Below the pieces are notes generated by a model. The model was not told the origin of the DNA, made no database searches, and saw nothing but the letters and a program-made list of their open reading frames with translations. From assembly GCF_024055795.1 (NCBI RefSeq), contig NZ_JAMXMY010000002.1, positions 558,001-622,000 on the forward strand: DNA of 64,000 nucleotides, written 5' to 3'. The translations under genes and the position numbers were made by a program. Shown piece by piece: positions 1-8,524 of this stretch. How positions within the stretch are numbered: the stretch's first letter is position 1; each line of letters opens with the position of its first letter. This DNA comes from Actinoallomurus purpureus. GTDB taxonomy: Bacteria; Actinomycetota; Actinomycetes; Streptosporangiales; Streptosporangiaceae.

Positions 1-1652
1 AGGGGCTCATCGACGGCCTGCGGATCGACCACCCCGACGGGCTCACGGACCCGCGCGGGTACCTGCGGCGGCTCGACCGGCCCCGCGGCTGGGTGGTCGT
101 GGAGAAGATCCTCACGGGTGAGGAGCCGTTCCCGGCCGACTGGCCGTGCGCCGGCACCACCGGGTACGACGCGCTCGGCATGGTCGGCGGGCTGTTCGTC
201 GACCCGGCGGGGGACAAGCCGCTGACCGAGGCGTACACCGCGCTGACCGGCGGACCCGCCGACTTCGCCGAGGTGGAGCGGGCGGCCCGGCGGTTCGCGG
301 CCGACCGGATCCTCGTCCCGGAGGTGCGCCGCCTGACCGCGCTGCTGGCGCGGATCCTCCCGGAGGAGGACCCCGACGCGCTGCGGGAGGTCCTGGTCGA
401 GCTGCTGGTCGCGATGCCGGTCTACCGGGCGTACGTCGTGCCCGGCGAGGAGCCGCCGGCGCAGGCCCTGGAGATCGTCGCCCAGGCCGCCGCCGAGGCC
501 CGCGCCGAGCTTCCGGACGGTGCCCTGCTCGACAGGGTCATTCCCCTGGTGCTCGGGCTGGGCGGCCGTGACGAGGCGCGGGACGAGTTCGTCGTGCGGT
601 TCCAGCAGACGTCCGCGCCGATGACCGCCAAGGGCGTCGAGGACACCGCCTTCTACCGCTGGTCCCGGCTGGCCGCCCTGAACGAGGTGGGCGGCGACCC
701 GCTCAGGTTCGCCGTGTCGCCGGAGGAGTTCCACGCCTACTGCGCGCGGATCGCCGCCGACCGTCCCCGCACGCTGACGACGCTGTCCACGCACGACACG
801 AAGCGCCAGGAGGACGTACGGGCGCGGCTCGCCGTCCTGTCGGAGCTGCCGGACGAGTGGGTCGCCGCCGTCGGCCGGTGGCGGTCGCGGGTGCCGGACA
901 GCCCCCTCGAACCCGACCTCGACTACCTGATGTGGCAGACGATCGTCGGCGCGTGGCCGCTGTCGGCCGACCGGCTCAGGGAGTACCTCACGAAGGCGAT
1001 GCGCGAGGCCAGGACCCGCACGTCCTGGACGGACCCCGACCCGGCGTACGAGGAGGCGGTCCTGGCCCACGCGGACGCCGTGCTGTCGGACCCGGTGCTC
1101 ACCGCGGGCGTCGCCGGGTTCGCCCGCCGCATCGCGCCGTACGCCCGCGTGGGCTCGCTCGGCCAGAAGCTGGTCCAGCTCGCCATGCCGGGCGTGCCGG
1201 ACGTGTACCAGGGCTGCGAGCTCACCGGCCTGTCCCTCGTCGACCCCGACAACCGGCGGCCGGTCGACTACGCACGCCGCCGCGAACTGCTCGCCGACCT
1301 CGACGCCGGGACCACCCCGGCCGACCTGGACGGCGAGAAGCTCCTCATCACGTCCCGGCTGCTGCGGCTTCGGGAGAGGCACCCTGAGTGGTTCGACGGC
1401 GACTACCAGGCGGTGACCGCCATCGGCCCCGCCGCCGCCCACGCCGTGGCGTTCCGGCGCGGCGGCGCGGTCGTGGTCGCGACCCGGCTGCCCGTAAGCC
1501 TCGAACGGCGCGGAGGCTGGGGCCACACCCGGCTCGAACTGCCCGGCGGCCCCTGGCACGACGTCCTCACCGACCAGTCGTACCCCTCCGGTCTGGAACT
1601 GAGCGGAGTCCTCCGACTCCTTCCGGTCGCCGTGCTGATCGAGGCCGCATGA
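1..1652 (+). CDS. treY: Malto-oligosyltrehalose synthase (TreY), 5'-truncated by the window edge
   Basis: TreY isomerises the reducing-end alpha-1,4 bond of maltodextrins to the alpha,alpha-1,1 bond of trehalose. It is a cytoplasmic GH13 enzyme acting just before TreZ. The frame is already open at base 3, reading GLIDGLRIDHPDGL, a signature of the TreY barrel, so the N-terminal part lies outside the window and the first ATG at 93 is internal. Further family blocks are TAKGVEDTAFYRW, LSTHDTKRQEDVRARL, LPGVPDVYQG-like AMPGVPDVYQGCEL and the C-terminal RLLRLRERHPEWF. About 550 of the usual 750-800 residues are present. The stop overlaps the treZ start (ATGA at 1649-1652), so the two are translationally coupled. 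Confidence 0.95.
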   Translation, partial: GLIDGLRIDHPDGLTDPRGYLRRLDRPRGWVVVEKILTGEEPFPADWPCAGTTGYDALGMVGGLFVDPAGDKPLTEAYTALTGGPADFAEVERAARRFAADRILVPEVRRLTALLARILPEEDPDALREVLVELLVAMPVYRAYVVPGEEPPAQALEIVAQAAAEARAELPDGALLDRVIPLVLGLGGRDEARDEFVVRFQQTSAPMTAKGVEDTAFYRWSRLAALNEVGGDPLRFAVSPEEFHAYCARIAADRPRTLTTLSTHDTKRQEDVRARLAVLSELPDEWVAAVGRWRSRVPDSPLEPDLDYLMWQTIVGAWPLSADRLREYLTKAMREARTRTSWTDPDPAYEEAVLAHADAVLSDPVLTAGVAGFARRIAPYARVGSLGQKLVQLAMPGVPDVYQGCELTGLSLVDPDNRRPVDYARRRELLADLDAGTTPADLDGEKLLITSRLLRLRERHPEWFDGDYQAVTAIGPAAAHAVAFRRGGAVVVATRLPVSLERRGGWGHTRLELPGGPWHDVLTDQSYPSGLELSGVLRLLPVAVLIEAA

Positions 1653-3370
1653 GGTACGAGGTGTGGGCGCCGGCCGCCGAGACCGTCGAGGTGGAGACCG
1701 GCGGGGCCCGGCACGCCATGACGCCCGGCGGGCGGCCCGGCTGGTGGACGGCGCGGATCGACGCCGGGACCGGCGAGCGGGACTACGGATTCGTGCTCGA
1801 CGGCGATGGACCGTTCCCGGACCCGCGTTCCCCCTGGCAGCCGAACGGCCTGCACGGGCTCAGCCGCACGTACGACCACGAGCGCTTCCCCTGGTCCGAC
1901 GACGGCTGGAGGGGACGGCCGCTGCCGGGCGGCGTGCTGTACGAGCTGCACGTCGGCACCTTCACCCCGGAGGGGACGTTCGACGCCGCGATCGAGTGCC
2001 TCGACCACCTCGTGGAGCTCGGCGTGGACATCGTCGAGCTGCTGCCGGTGGCGGCCTTTCCCGGCCGGCACGGCTGGGGGTACGACGGCGTCCACCTGTG
2101 GGCGGTCCATGACCCGTACGGCGGCCCGGACGGTCTGAACCGTTTCGTGGACGCGTGTCACCGGCGCGGACTCGCGGTCGTCCTCGACGTCGTCTACAAC
2201 CATCTGGGGCCGAGCGGGAACCACCTGTGGCGGTTCGGCCCGTACTTCACCGACGCCTACCAGACGCCCTGGGGCCCGGCGGTCAACGTCGACCAGGCCG
2301 GCTCCGACGAGGTCCGCGCGTACATCGTCGGCAACGCGCTGATGTGGCTGCGCGACCACCACATCGACGGGCTGCGACTCGACGCCGTGCACGCCATCCG
2401 GGACCAGCGCGCCGTGCACATCCTGGAGGAGCTGGCCGAGGCGGTCTCCCGGTTCGGGGCGGAGACGGGCCGGGAGGTGTTCCTCATCGCCGAGTCCGAC
2501 CTGAACGACCCGCGCCTGGTCACCTCGCGCGAGGCGGGCGGATACGGCCTGGACGCGCAGTGGAACGACGACTTCCACCACGCCCTGCACGCGCTGCTCA
2601 CCGGCGAGCGGCACGGCTACTACGCCGACTTCGGCGCCCCGGAGGCGCTGGCCAAGACGCTGACCAGGGTCTTCTTCCACGACGGGACGTGGTCGTCGTT
2701 CCGGGGCCGCACGCACGGGCGGCCGGTCGACACCCTCCGCGTGCCCGGCCACCGCTTCCTCGGCTTCCTGCAGAACCACGACCAGATCGGCAACCGCGCC
2801 ACCGGCGACCGGATCTCCGCGAGCGTGTCCACAGGCCGGCTCAAGGTCGGGGCGGGCCTGCTGCTCACCGCGCCGTTCACGCCGATGCTGTTCATGGGCG
2901 AGGAGTGGGGCGCCCGCACCCCGTGGCGGTTCTTCAGCGACCACCAGGAGCCCGAGCTCGCCCGGGCCGTCAGCGAGGGGCGGCGCCGGGAGTTCGCCGA
3001 TCACGGCTGGGCAGCAGGCGACGTCCCCGACCCTCAGGACCCGGAGACCCATCGGAGTTCGATCCTGAACTGGGCGGAACTCCGCGAGCCGCACCACCGG
3101 GAGCTGTTCGACTGGTACCGCGCGCTGATCGCGCTGCGTCGGTCCGAGCCCAAGCTGACTGACCCCCGCCTCACCGAGGTTTCCGTCGAGTACGGCGAGT
3201 CATGGCTCGTGATCCACCGTGGTTCGCTCCGGGTCGCGGCCAATCTAGGCGACGAGCCGTTGCCGTTGCCGGACGGTCATGTGCTCCTCGCCTCCGCCGA
3301 AGTGGGCGAGGGTCGGCTCCCGGGCGAGTCTCTCGCCATCCTGCGAACGCTTGGCCAGGAGAGGACGTGA
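1649..3370 (+). CDS. treZ: Malto-oligosyltrehalose trehalohydrolase (TreZ)
   Basis: TreZ hydrolyses maltooligosyl-trehalose to free trehalose and a shortened maltodextrin. The 573-residue protein has the family's usual length. The start at 1649 overlaps the treY stop by four bases, and the protein opens RYEVWAPAAETVEV, the N-terminal carbohydrate-binding-like domain. The GH13 barrel follows, with DVVYNHLGPSGNHL, DGLRLDAVHAI (nucleophile D245), FLIAESDLNDP (acid/base E282) and LQNHDQIGNRATGDR. A longer reading frame runs upstream to 1388 but only overlaps treY, so I reject it. The next gene converges and ends 13 bases away. Confidence 0.96.
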   Translation: MRYEVWAPAAETVEVETGGARHAMTPGGRPGWWTARIDAGTGERDYGFVLDGDGPFPDPRSPWQPNGLHGLSRTYDHERFPWSDDGWRGRPLPGGVLYELHVGTFTPEGTFDAAIECLDHLVELGVDIVELLPVAAFPGRHGWGYDGVHLWAVHDPYGGPDGLNRFVDACHRRGLAVVLDVVYNHLGPSGNHLWRFGPYFTDAYQTPWGPAVNVDQAGSDEVRAYIVGNALMWLRDHHIDGLRLDAVHAIRDQRAVHILEELAEAVSRFGAETGREVFLIAESDLNDPRLVTSREAGGYGLDAQWNDDFHHALHALLTGERHGYYADFGAPEALAKTLTRVFFHDGTWSSFRGRTHGRPVDTLRVPGHRFLGFLQNHDQIGNRATGDRISASVSTGRLKVGAGLLLTAPFTPMLFMGEEWGARTPWRFFSDHQEPELARAVSEGRRREFADHGWAAGDVPDPQDPETHRSSILNWAELREPHHRELFDWYRALIALRRSEPKLTDPRLTEVSVEYGESWLVIHRGSLRVAANLGDEPLPLPDGHVLLASAEVGEGRLPGESLAILRTLGQERT

Positions 3371-3383
3371 CCCTGCGACCTCG

Positions 3384-3728
3384 TTACCGCTTGCTCTTGG
3401 CGAGCAGGAACAAGCCGATGATCATCCGGATGCCCCCGAAGAGCATCGGTCCCCAGGCGACGACGTAGACCCCGCCGCTTCCGGACGCGTGTGAGTACGT
3501 GAGCACGGTGATGAGCAGCCCGATCACGAAGAACGCCGCGCCGACACCGATGGCCCGGGTGGCCCTGCGGCGCTCCGCGTCATCCACTCCCTGATAGGGC
3601 GAGCCCTGGAACGGCGCGTTCTGGTAGGGCCCGCTCTGGGGCAGAGCCTGGTACGGCTGCGGCGGGTTCGGGGCCGTCGCTGAACCCCAGAAGCGTCCTC
3701 GGACGTGAGTCCCCGGGCTCTCTGGCAC
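3384..3728 (-). CDS. Small membrane protein with proline/tyrosine-rich N-terminus
   Basis: A 114-residue protein of unknown function, read from a GTG at 3728. The first ~50 residues are low-complexity and rich in P, Q and Y (for example PNPPQPYQALPQSGPYQ), followed by a charged stretch DDAERRRATRA and two predicted membrane helices (AIGVGAAFFVIGLLITVLTY and VVAWGPMLFGGIRMIIGLFL), with a short KSKR tail. Such small two-helix proteins with a soft cytoplasmic tail are common in actinomycetes. The first ~18 residues look unlike the rest and overlap the end of a broken upstream gene in another frame, so the original start may have been lost or may lie further in. It is convergent with treZ. Confidence 0.6.
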   Translation of the reverse strand: MPESPGTHVRGRFWGSATAPNPPQPYQALPQSGPYQNAPFQGSPYQGVDDAERRRATRAIGVGAAFFVIGLLITVLTYSHASGSGGVYVVAWGPMLFGGIRMIIGLFLLAKSKR

Positions 3729-3933
3729 CGTTCGGCACCAGCGCGGCGAGCGAGCCCGGGGGAGGAAGGAGCCGGCAGGCGTCGACCTTGGCGAACCGGC
3801 CGTCGGAGGTGAAGAACCCCAGATACCAGCCGGCCGCGACGCCGCAGCCGACGGCGGCGACCACGGACGTGACGACGAGGGACAGTCGCCGGCGAGTGAG
3901 GTGACCGCCGGGTCGCGGAGGGTGAGGGGTCAT
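3580..3933 (-). pseudogene. Truncated membrane-anchored protein, N-terminal remnant
   Basis: The frame from ATG 3933 gives a basic N-terminus, one membrane helix (SLVVTSVVAAVGCGVAAGWY) and then KVDACRLLPPPGSLAALVP. This resembles the start of the extracytoplasmic domain of DUF3558-like actinobacterial proteins, where a Cys follows Asp-Ala (the beta-propeller protein at 29174-30979 has a similar DACSLLP block). After roughly residue 75 the frame runs into low-complexity sequence that codes in a different frame for the small membrane protein at 3384-3728, and stops at 3580. I infer that a deletion or frameshift joined the front of one gene to the front of the next. A short functional protein cannot be excluded. 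Confidence 0.45.
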
Positions 3934-3964
3934 GATCGAGAGGATGGCAGACCCCGCCAGGTCG

Positions 3965-4972
3965 CTATGCGCCGGCGCGTGCCGGGACGAGGGCACCGTC
4001 GCCGTCCGGGTGGAAGGTGCGGCGGTAGGCCATCGGTGACACGCCGATCGCCGCGTGCAGGTGCTGGCGCAGCGAGACGGCGGTGCCGAAGCCGGCCCGG
4101 TGGGCGACCTGGTCGACCGGCAGGTCGGTGGTCTCCAGCAGGTGCCGCGCCAGCTCGACCCGCTGCCGGGCGAGCCAGCGGCCGGGGCTCATGCCGACCT
4201 CCTCGTGGAACCGGCGGGTCAGCGTACGCACGCTCATCCCGGCCCGGCCGGCCAGCTCGTGCAGCGCGATCGGCCGGTCCAGGTGCTCCAGCGCCCACGC
4301 GCGGGCGGGCGCGGTGCCGGCGTCGTGCGGCTCGGGCACCGGGCGCTCGATGTACTGGGCCTGACCGCCGTCCCGCCACGGCGGGACCACGCCGCGCCGG
4401 GCCACGCGGTTCGCGACCTCGCTGCCGTGGTCGCGGCGCACGACGTGGAGGCACAGGTCGATCCCCGCGGCCGCACCCGCGGAGGTCAGCACGTCGCCGT
4501 CGTCCACGAACAGCACCTCCGGGTCGACCCGCACGCCGGGGAAGAGCCGCTGAAGCCGGCCCGCCTCGTTCCAGTGGGTGGTCGCGGGCCGGCCGTCGAG
4601 GAGGCCGGCGGCCGCGAGCACGAACGAGCCCGTGCAGATCGACATCACGCGGGTGCCCGGCCGGATCAGCGCGAGCGCCGACACCAGGTCCTCCGGGAGC
4701 CGCTCGGGCGGATGACACGAGCCGAACGGCGGGAAGACCACCGTGTCCGCCGTGGCCAGGATCGTCGCGTCGTGCTCGACGGTGATCGAGAAGTCGGCGG
4801 CCGTGCGCACGGGCCGGCCGTCCACCGTGCAGGTGACCACCTCGTACAGCGGCTCGTCGTCGGGTCCGAGCGCGGCCTCGAAGATCCGTCCGGGGATGCC
4901 CAGCTCGAACGGAATGACGCCGTCCAGGGCCAGGACGGCGACGCGGTGCGGAGATCCGGCCGGAGACGTCAT
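3965..4972 (-). CDS. GlxA-type transcriptional regulator (DJ-1/PfpI domain plus AraC helix-turn-helix)
   Basis: A 335-residue regulator. Residues ~10-180 form a DJ-1/PfpI-like amidotransferase fold with the nucleophile-elbow-like block RVMSICTGSFVLAAAGLLDG and TTHWNEAGRLQRLFP. Residues ~225-320 form an AraC/XylS DNA-binding domain: ALHELAGRAGMSVRTLTRRF is the first helix-turn-helix, and PVDQVAHRAGFGTAVSLRQH the second. The fused architecture is typical of GlxA/FtrA-like activators, whose ligand is usually unknown. It is transcribed away from the oxidoreductase at 5076, with 103 bases between the starts, so that gene is its most likely target and self-regulation is plausible. Confidence 0.93.
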   Translation of the reverse strand: MTSPAGSPHRVAVLALDGVIPFELGIPGRIFEAALGPDDEPLYEVVTCTVDGRPVRTAADFSITVEHDATILATADTVVFPPFGSCHPPERLPEDLVSALALIRPGTRVMSICTGSFVLAAAGLLDGRPATTHWNEAGRLQRLFPGVRVDPEVLFVDDGDVLTSAGAAAGIDLCLHVVRRDHGSEVANRVARRGVVPPWRDGGQAQYIERPVPEPHDAGTAPARAWALEHLDRPIALHELAGRAGMSVRTLTRRFHEEVGMSPGRWLARQRVELARHLLETTDLPVDQVAHRAGFGTAVSLRQHLHAAIGVSPMAYRRTFHPDGDGALVPARAGA

Positions 4973-5075
4973 GGCCAGATCCTTTCACAGGATGGCCATC
5001 CTGCCACTCCCTGCGGAGACACGCCTGCCGCAGTCTTGGGTCCATCACGAAGACGAACGGACCGTAGGAGGAACG

Positions 5076-6020
5076 ATGACCACGATGCGCGCGATCGTCC
5101 AGGACGAGCCCGGCGGCCCCGAGGTACTGCGGCTCGCCGAGATCGAGCGGCCGGAGCCCGGACCGGTCGAGATCCTCGTGCGAGTGCACGCCGCCGGGGT
5201 CAACCCGACCGACTGGAAGACCCGGCAGCGGGGCCGCTCGGGGTACGGGTCGGCGCTGCCCCGGCTCGGCTTCGACGTGTCGGGCGTGGTCGAGGCGGTC
5301 GGGCCCGGCGTGACGCTGTACCGGCCGGGCGACGAGGTGTTCGGCATGCCGCGTTTCCCGCATCCGGCGGGCGCGTACGCCGAGTACGTCACGGCGCCGC
5401 CGCGCCACTTCGCCCGCAAGCCGGCCGGCGTCGACCACGTCCAGGCCGCGGCGCTGCCGCTGGCCGCGCTGACCGCCTGGCAGGGCCTCCTAGACACCGC
5501 GGAGCTGCGTCCCGGCCAGCGGGTGCTCGTGCACGCCGCCGCAGGCGGAGTCGGGCACCTCGCGGTCCAGATCGCCAAGCTCAACGGCGCGTACGTGATC
5601 GGCACCGCCCGGGAGGCCAAGCACGCCTTCGTACGCGGACTGGGCGCCGACGAGGTCATCGACTACACCGAGGTCGACTTCGCCGAGGCGGTCCGCGACG
5701 TCGACGTCGTCCTCGACACCATCGGCGGCGACTACGGCCCCCGCTCCCTGCGGACCCTTCGCGACGGCGGTGTCCTCGTGTCGTACCTGTCGGCCGACGA
5801 CGACCTTGTGTCCGCGGCCGCGAAACGGGACATCAACGCGGGCTGGACACTCGTCGAGCCCGACTACGCCGCGATGAAGGAGATCGCCGCGCTCGCCGAG
5901 GCGGGCCGGCTGCGCGCCGAGATCGACTCGGTGTTCCCACTGGAGGAGGCCGCCAAGGCCCACGAGCGCGGCGAGACCGGCCGCACCACCGGCAAGATCG
6001 CCCTGACGGTGGCCCCCTGA
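5076..6020 (+). CDS. Zinc-independent NADP-dependent quinone oxidoreductase (MDR superfamily)
   Basis: A 314-residue medium-chain reductase of the quinone oxidoreductase (QOR, zeta-crystallin-like) branch, which reduces quinones or activated double bonds with NADPH. The N-terminal GroES-like domain carries AAGVNPTDWKTRQRG and GFDVSGVVEAVGPGV. The Rossmann domain has RVLVHAAAGGVGHLAVQIAK, the nucleotide-binding AAGGVG motif. The Cys and His zinc ligands of true alcohol dehydrogenases are absent. The start is ATG 5076, preceded by TAGGAGGA at 5065-5072; longer in-frame extensions run into the regulator gene. It probably answers to the divergent GlxA-type regulator. The physiological substrate is unknown. 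Confidence 0.9.
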   Translation: MTTMRAIVQDEPGGPEVLRLAEIERPEPGPVEILVRVHAAGVNPTDWKTRQRGRSGYGSALPRLGFDVSGVVEAVGPGVTLYRPGDEVFGMPRFPHPAGAYAEYVTAPPRHFARKPAGVDHVQAAALPLAALTAWQGLLDTAELRPGQRVLVHAAAGGVGHLAVQIAKLNGAYVIGTAREAKHAFVRGLGADEVIDYTEVDFAEAVRDVDVVLDTIGGDYGPRSLRTLRDGGVLVSYLSADDDLVSAAAKRDINAGWTLVEPDYAAMKEIAALAEAGRLRAEIDSVFPLEEAAKAHERGETGRTTGKIALTVAP

Positions 6021-6036
6021 CGATCCGGATCGCGGC

Positions 6037-6633
6037 TCATCGGCCGAGCAGGCGGTCGATGGCGCGGCGGGCCCGTTCGGGGGCGGCCGGGTCCCGGTGC
6101 AGCTGGATGGCCTGGCCGGCGGCGAGCCCCACGCCGCCCAGCTCGAAGACCAGTTGATCGACGTCGGTGTCCGGGGGCAGGTCGCCGGCGTCGACGGCCG
6201 TCCGCAGCTCGGCGGCCGCGTAGTCGGACCAACGGGACAGGGCGGCGAGCACGGCGTCCCGGACGGGGCCGGGACGCCCGTCGAACTCGGCGGCGACCGA
6301 GGTGAGGAAGCAGCCGCCGTGCCCGTCGTCCGCCATGTACGCGATCCACTCATCGAAGGCGCGGGTCAGCCGGTCGACGCCGGGATCGGACCCCGCGGCG
6401 CGTGCCGGCACCCGGTCGGCGAACTTCTCGATCGCGGCGTCGAGCGTCGCGAGCTGGAGCGCCTCCTTGGTGCCGAAATGGCCGATCACTCCGGCCTTGC
6501 TCATCCCGAGCTCGGTCGCGAGCCGGCCGATGGTGACGCCTTCGAGCCCCTCGGTCGAGGCCAGCGTCAGGGCGCACTCGATGATCCGGGTCCGGGTGGC
6601 GGCCGTTTCGACGGCGGACTTGCGTGGGCTCAC
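6037..6633 (-). CDS. TetR-family transcriptional repressor
   Basis: A 198-residue TetR protein. The N-terminal DNA-binding domain (residues ~10-60) includes TRTRIIECALTLASTEG and the helix-turn-helix VTIGRLATELGMSKAGVIGH followed by FGTKEALQLATLD. The C-terminal ligand/dimer domain contains DDGHGGCFLTSVAAEFDGRPGPV, a TetR_C subtype common in actinomycetes. The start is a GTG at 6633. It is divergent from the hydrolase at 6700, and two copies of a TetR-like palindrome lie in the 66 bases between them, so it very probably represses both itself and the hydrolase. The ligand is unknown. Confidence 0.94.
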   Translation of the reverse strand: MSPRKSAVETAATRTRIIECALTLASTEGLEGVTIGRLATELGMSKAGVIGHFGTKEALQLATLDAAIEKFADRVPARAAGSDPGVDRLTRAFDEWIAYMADDGHGGCFLTSVAAEFDGRPGPVRDAVLAALSRWSDYAAAELRTAVDAGDLPPDTDVDQLVFELGGVGLAAGQAIQLHRDPAAPERARRAIDRLLGR

Positions 6634-6647
6634 GAGATCAGCTTAAC

Positions 6648-6687
6648 CTACCGACCGTTCGCTAAATGCGTACGACCGTTCGGTAGC
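6648..6687. promoter_or_regulatory. Twin TetR operator between divergent genes
   Basis: Two copies of an imperfect palindrome occur 21 bases apart, centre to centre: ACCGACCGTTCGCT at 6650-6663 and TACGACCGTTCGGTA at 6671-6685. Both fit the shape ACCGA-N-CG-N-TCGGT that many TetR repressors bind. They fill most of the gap between the GTG of the repressor (6633) and the ATG of the hydrolase (6700). A spacing of about two helical turns would let two dimers bind the same face. Confidence 0.7.
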
Positions 6688-6699
6688 TAAAGGAGCGCC

Positions 6700-7533
6700 A
6701 TGAAGATCCATCACCTGAACTGCGGATCGATGCGCGAGATCGATCCCGCCGACGCGGCAGATCACCGGCTGGAGCCCGCGCGGGCGCTGAACCACTGCCT
6801 GCTCGTCGAGACCGACGACTCCGGTCTCGTCCTGGTCGAGACCGGATTCGGCACGCCCGACGTCGACCGCCCGGAGGAGACCCTCGGCCGGACCTTCCTG
6901 GACCGGACCCAGGCGCTGCTCGACCCGGAGGAGACCGCCGTACGGCAGATCCGGCGGCTCGGCCACTCGCCCGACGACGTCCGCCACATCGTGCTGACCC
7001 ACCTCGACCTCGACCACAGCGGCGGGCTGCCGGACTTCCCGCACGCCACCGTTCACCTGCACGACGCGGAGTACCGGGCCGCCATGGCCGCGACCGGCGC
7101 GCACCCCGAGCACGCCCTGCGCTACCGGCCCGCGCACTGGGCGCACCGCCCGCACTGGAGGACCTACGAGTCGCGGAAGGGCGAGTCGTGGTTCGGGTTC
7201 GACGCCCTCGAACTCGACGGCCTGCCCCCGGAGATCCTGCTGATCCCGCTCGCCGGGCACACCGAGGGCCACTGCGCCGTGGCCGTACGGGACGAGGATC
7301 GATGGCTCCTGCACGCCGGCGACGCCTTCTACCACCACGGCCAGGTCGAGCCGGACGACCGCTGGTCCATGCCCCTGTGGGAGGCGCTGGAGGAGATCAC
7401 GGAGATCGACCGGCCGCTGCGCGCCGCCAACCAGGCCCGCCTCCGCGAGCTCCTGCGCGACCACGGCGACGAGGTCGAGGTCTTCTCGGCCCACGACCCC
7501 TGGGCCTTCGCGCGCCTCGCCGCCCGGCCGTGA
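6700..7533 (+). CDS. Metallo-beta-lactamase-fold hydrolase
   Basis: A 277-residue hydrolase of the AttM/AiiA-like branch of the metallo-beta-lactamase fold, several members of which open lactone rings (quorum quenching); the substrate here cannot be read from the sequence. The metal motif is VLTHLDLDHSGGLPDF (H101, D103, D105, H106), in which the second His of canonical HxHxDH is Asp, a variant I recall from this branch. The second metal site appears in IPLAGHTEGHCAV and LLHAGDAFYH. The ribosome-binding site AAAGGAG lies at 6689-6695. Control by the divergent TetR repressor suggests induction by a small molecule, possibly the substrate. A strong hairpin follows the stop. Confidence 0.9.
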   Translation: MKIHHLNCGSMREIDPADAADHRLEPARALNHCLLVETDDSGLVLVETGFGTPDVDRPEETLGRTFLDRTQALLDPEETAVRQIRRLGHSPDDVRHIVLTHLDLDHSGGLPDFPHATVHLHDAEYRAAMAATGAHPEHALRYRPAHWAHRPHWRTYESRKGESWFGFDALELDGLPPEILLIPLAGHTEGHCAVAVRDEDRWLLHAGDAFYHHGQVEPDDRWSMPLWEALEEITEIDRPLRAANQARLRELLRDHGDEVEVFSAHDPWAFARLAARP

Positions 7534-7539
7534 CCGACC

Positions 7540-7564
7540 GTGCCGGATCACTGTGATCCGGCAC
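7540..7564 (+). terminator. Hairpin after the hydrolase gene
   Basis: A perfect 11-bp stem, GTGCCGGATCA / TGATCCGGCAC, with a 3-base CTG loop begins seven bases after the hydrolase stop. There is no T-tract, as is usual for actinomycete terminators. Confidence 0.7.
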
Positions 7565-7780
7565 CGGCACCGGCTCCGGCACGCCGGCGATCCCCAGGGT
7601 GGTGGGCCGGATCCGGCGGGCCGAGCCGAGGGCGTACGGTGCGGACGCGGACGCCTGAGGGCAAGGCGAGGGTATTTACTTTGCATTAGCGCGGTTATCG
7701 GTATGTCTAAGGCTGGCCTACGACTGGAAGATCGCAGGTCAAGGCCCCGCTACTACCGAGGAAACGTTCTTGAATAGCTC

Positions 7781-7792
7781 TACGATCGGTTC
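7781..7792 (+). promoter_or_regulatory. Leaderless promoter -10 element of the response regulator gene
   Basis: TACGAT at 7781-7786 is followed by exactly six bases and the ATG at 7793. No ribosome-binding site is visible, so transcription probably starts on the ATG. The gene-free stretch 7565-7780 upstream shows nothing else I can name, apart from a locally lower GC content around 7670-7700. Confidence 0.55.
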
Positions 7793-8464
<672 letters not shown>

Positions 8465-8524
8465 TCGTGTGAACCCGGCGTGACCACCCCCTGGTCACGT
8501 CTCGGGCGAAAGAGAGGGTCCCCC

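Noticed and set aside
1403-3097. A 564-codon open frame antisense to treZ.
   Set aside because: It is a high-GC shadow: it mirrors the codon structure of treZ, has no recognisable domain and its composition (R, V, G, E runs) is that of antisense frames.
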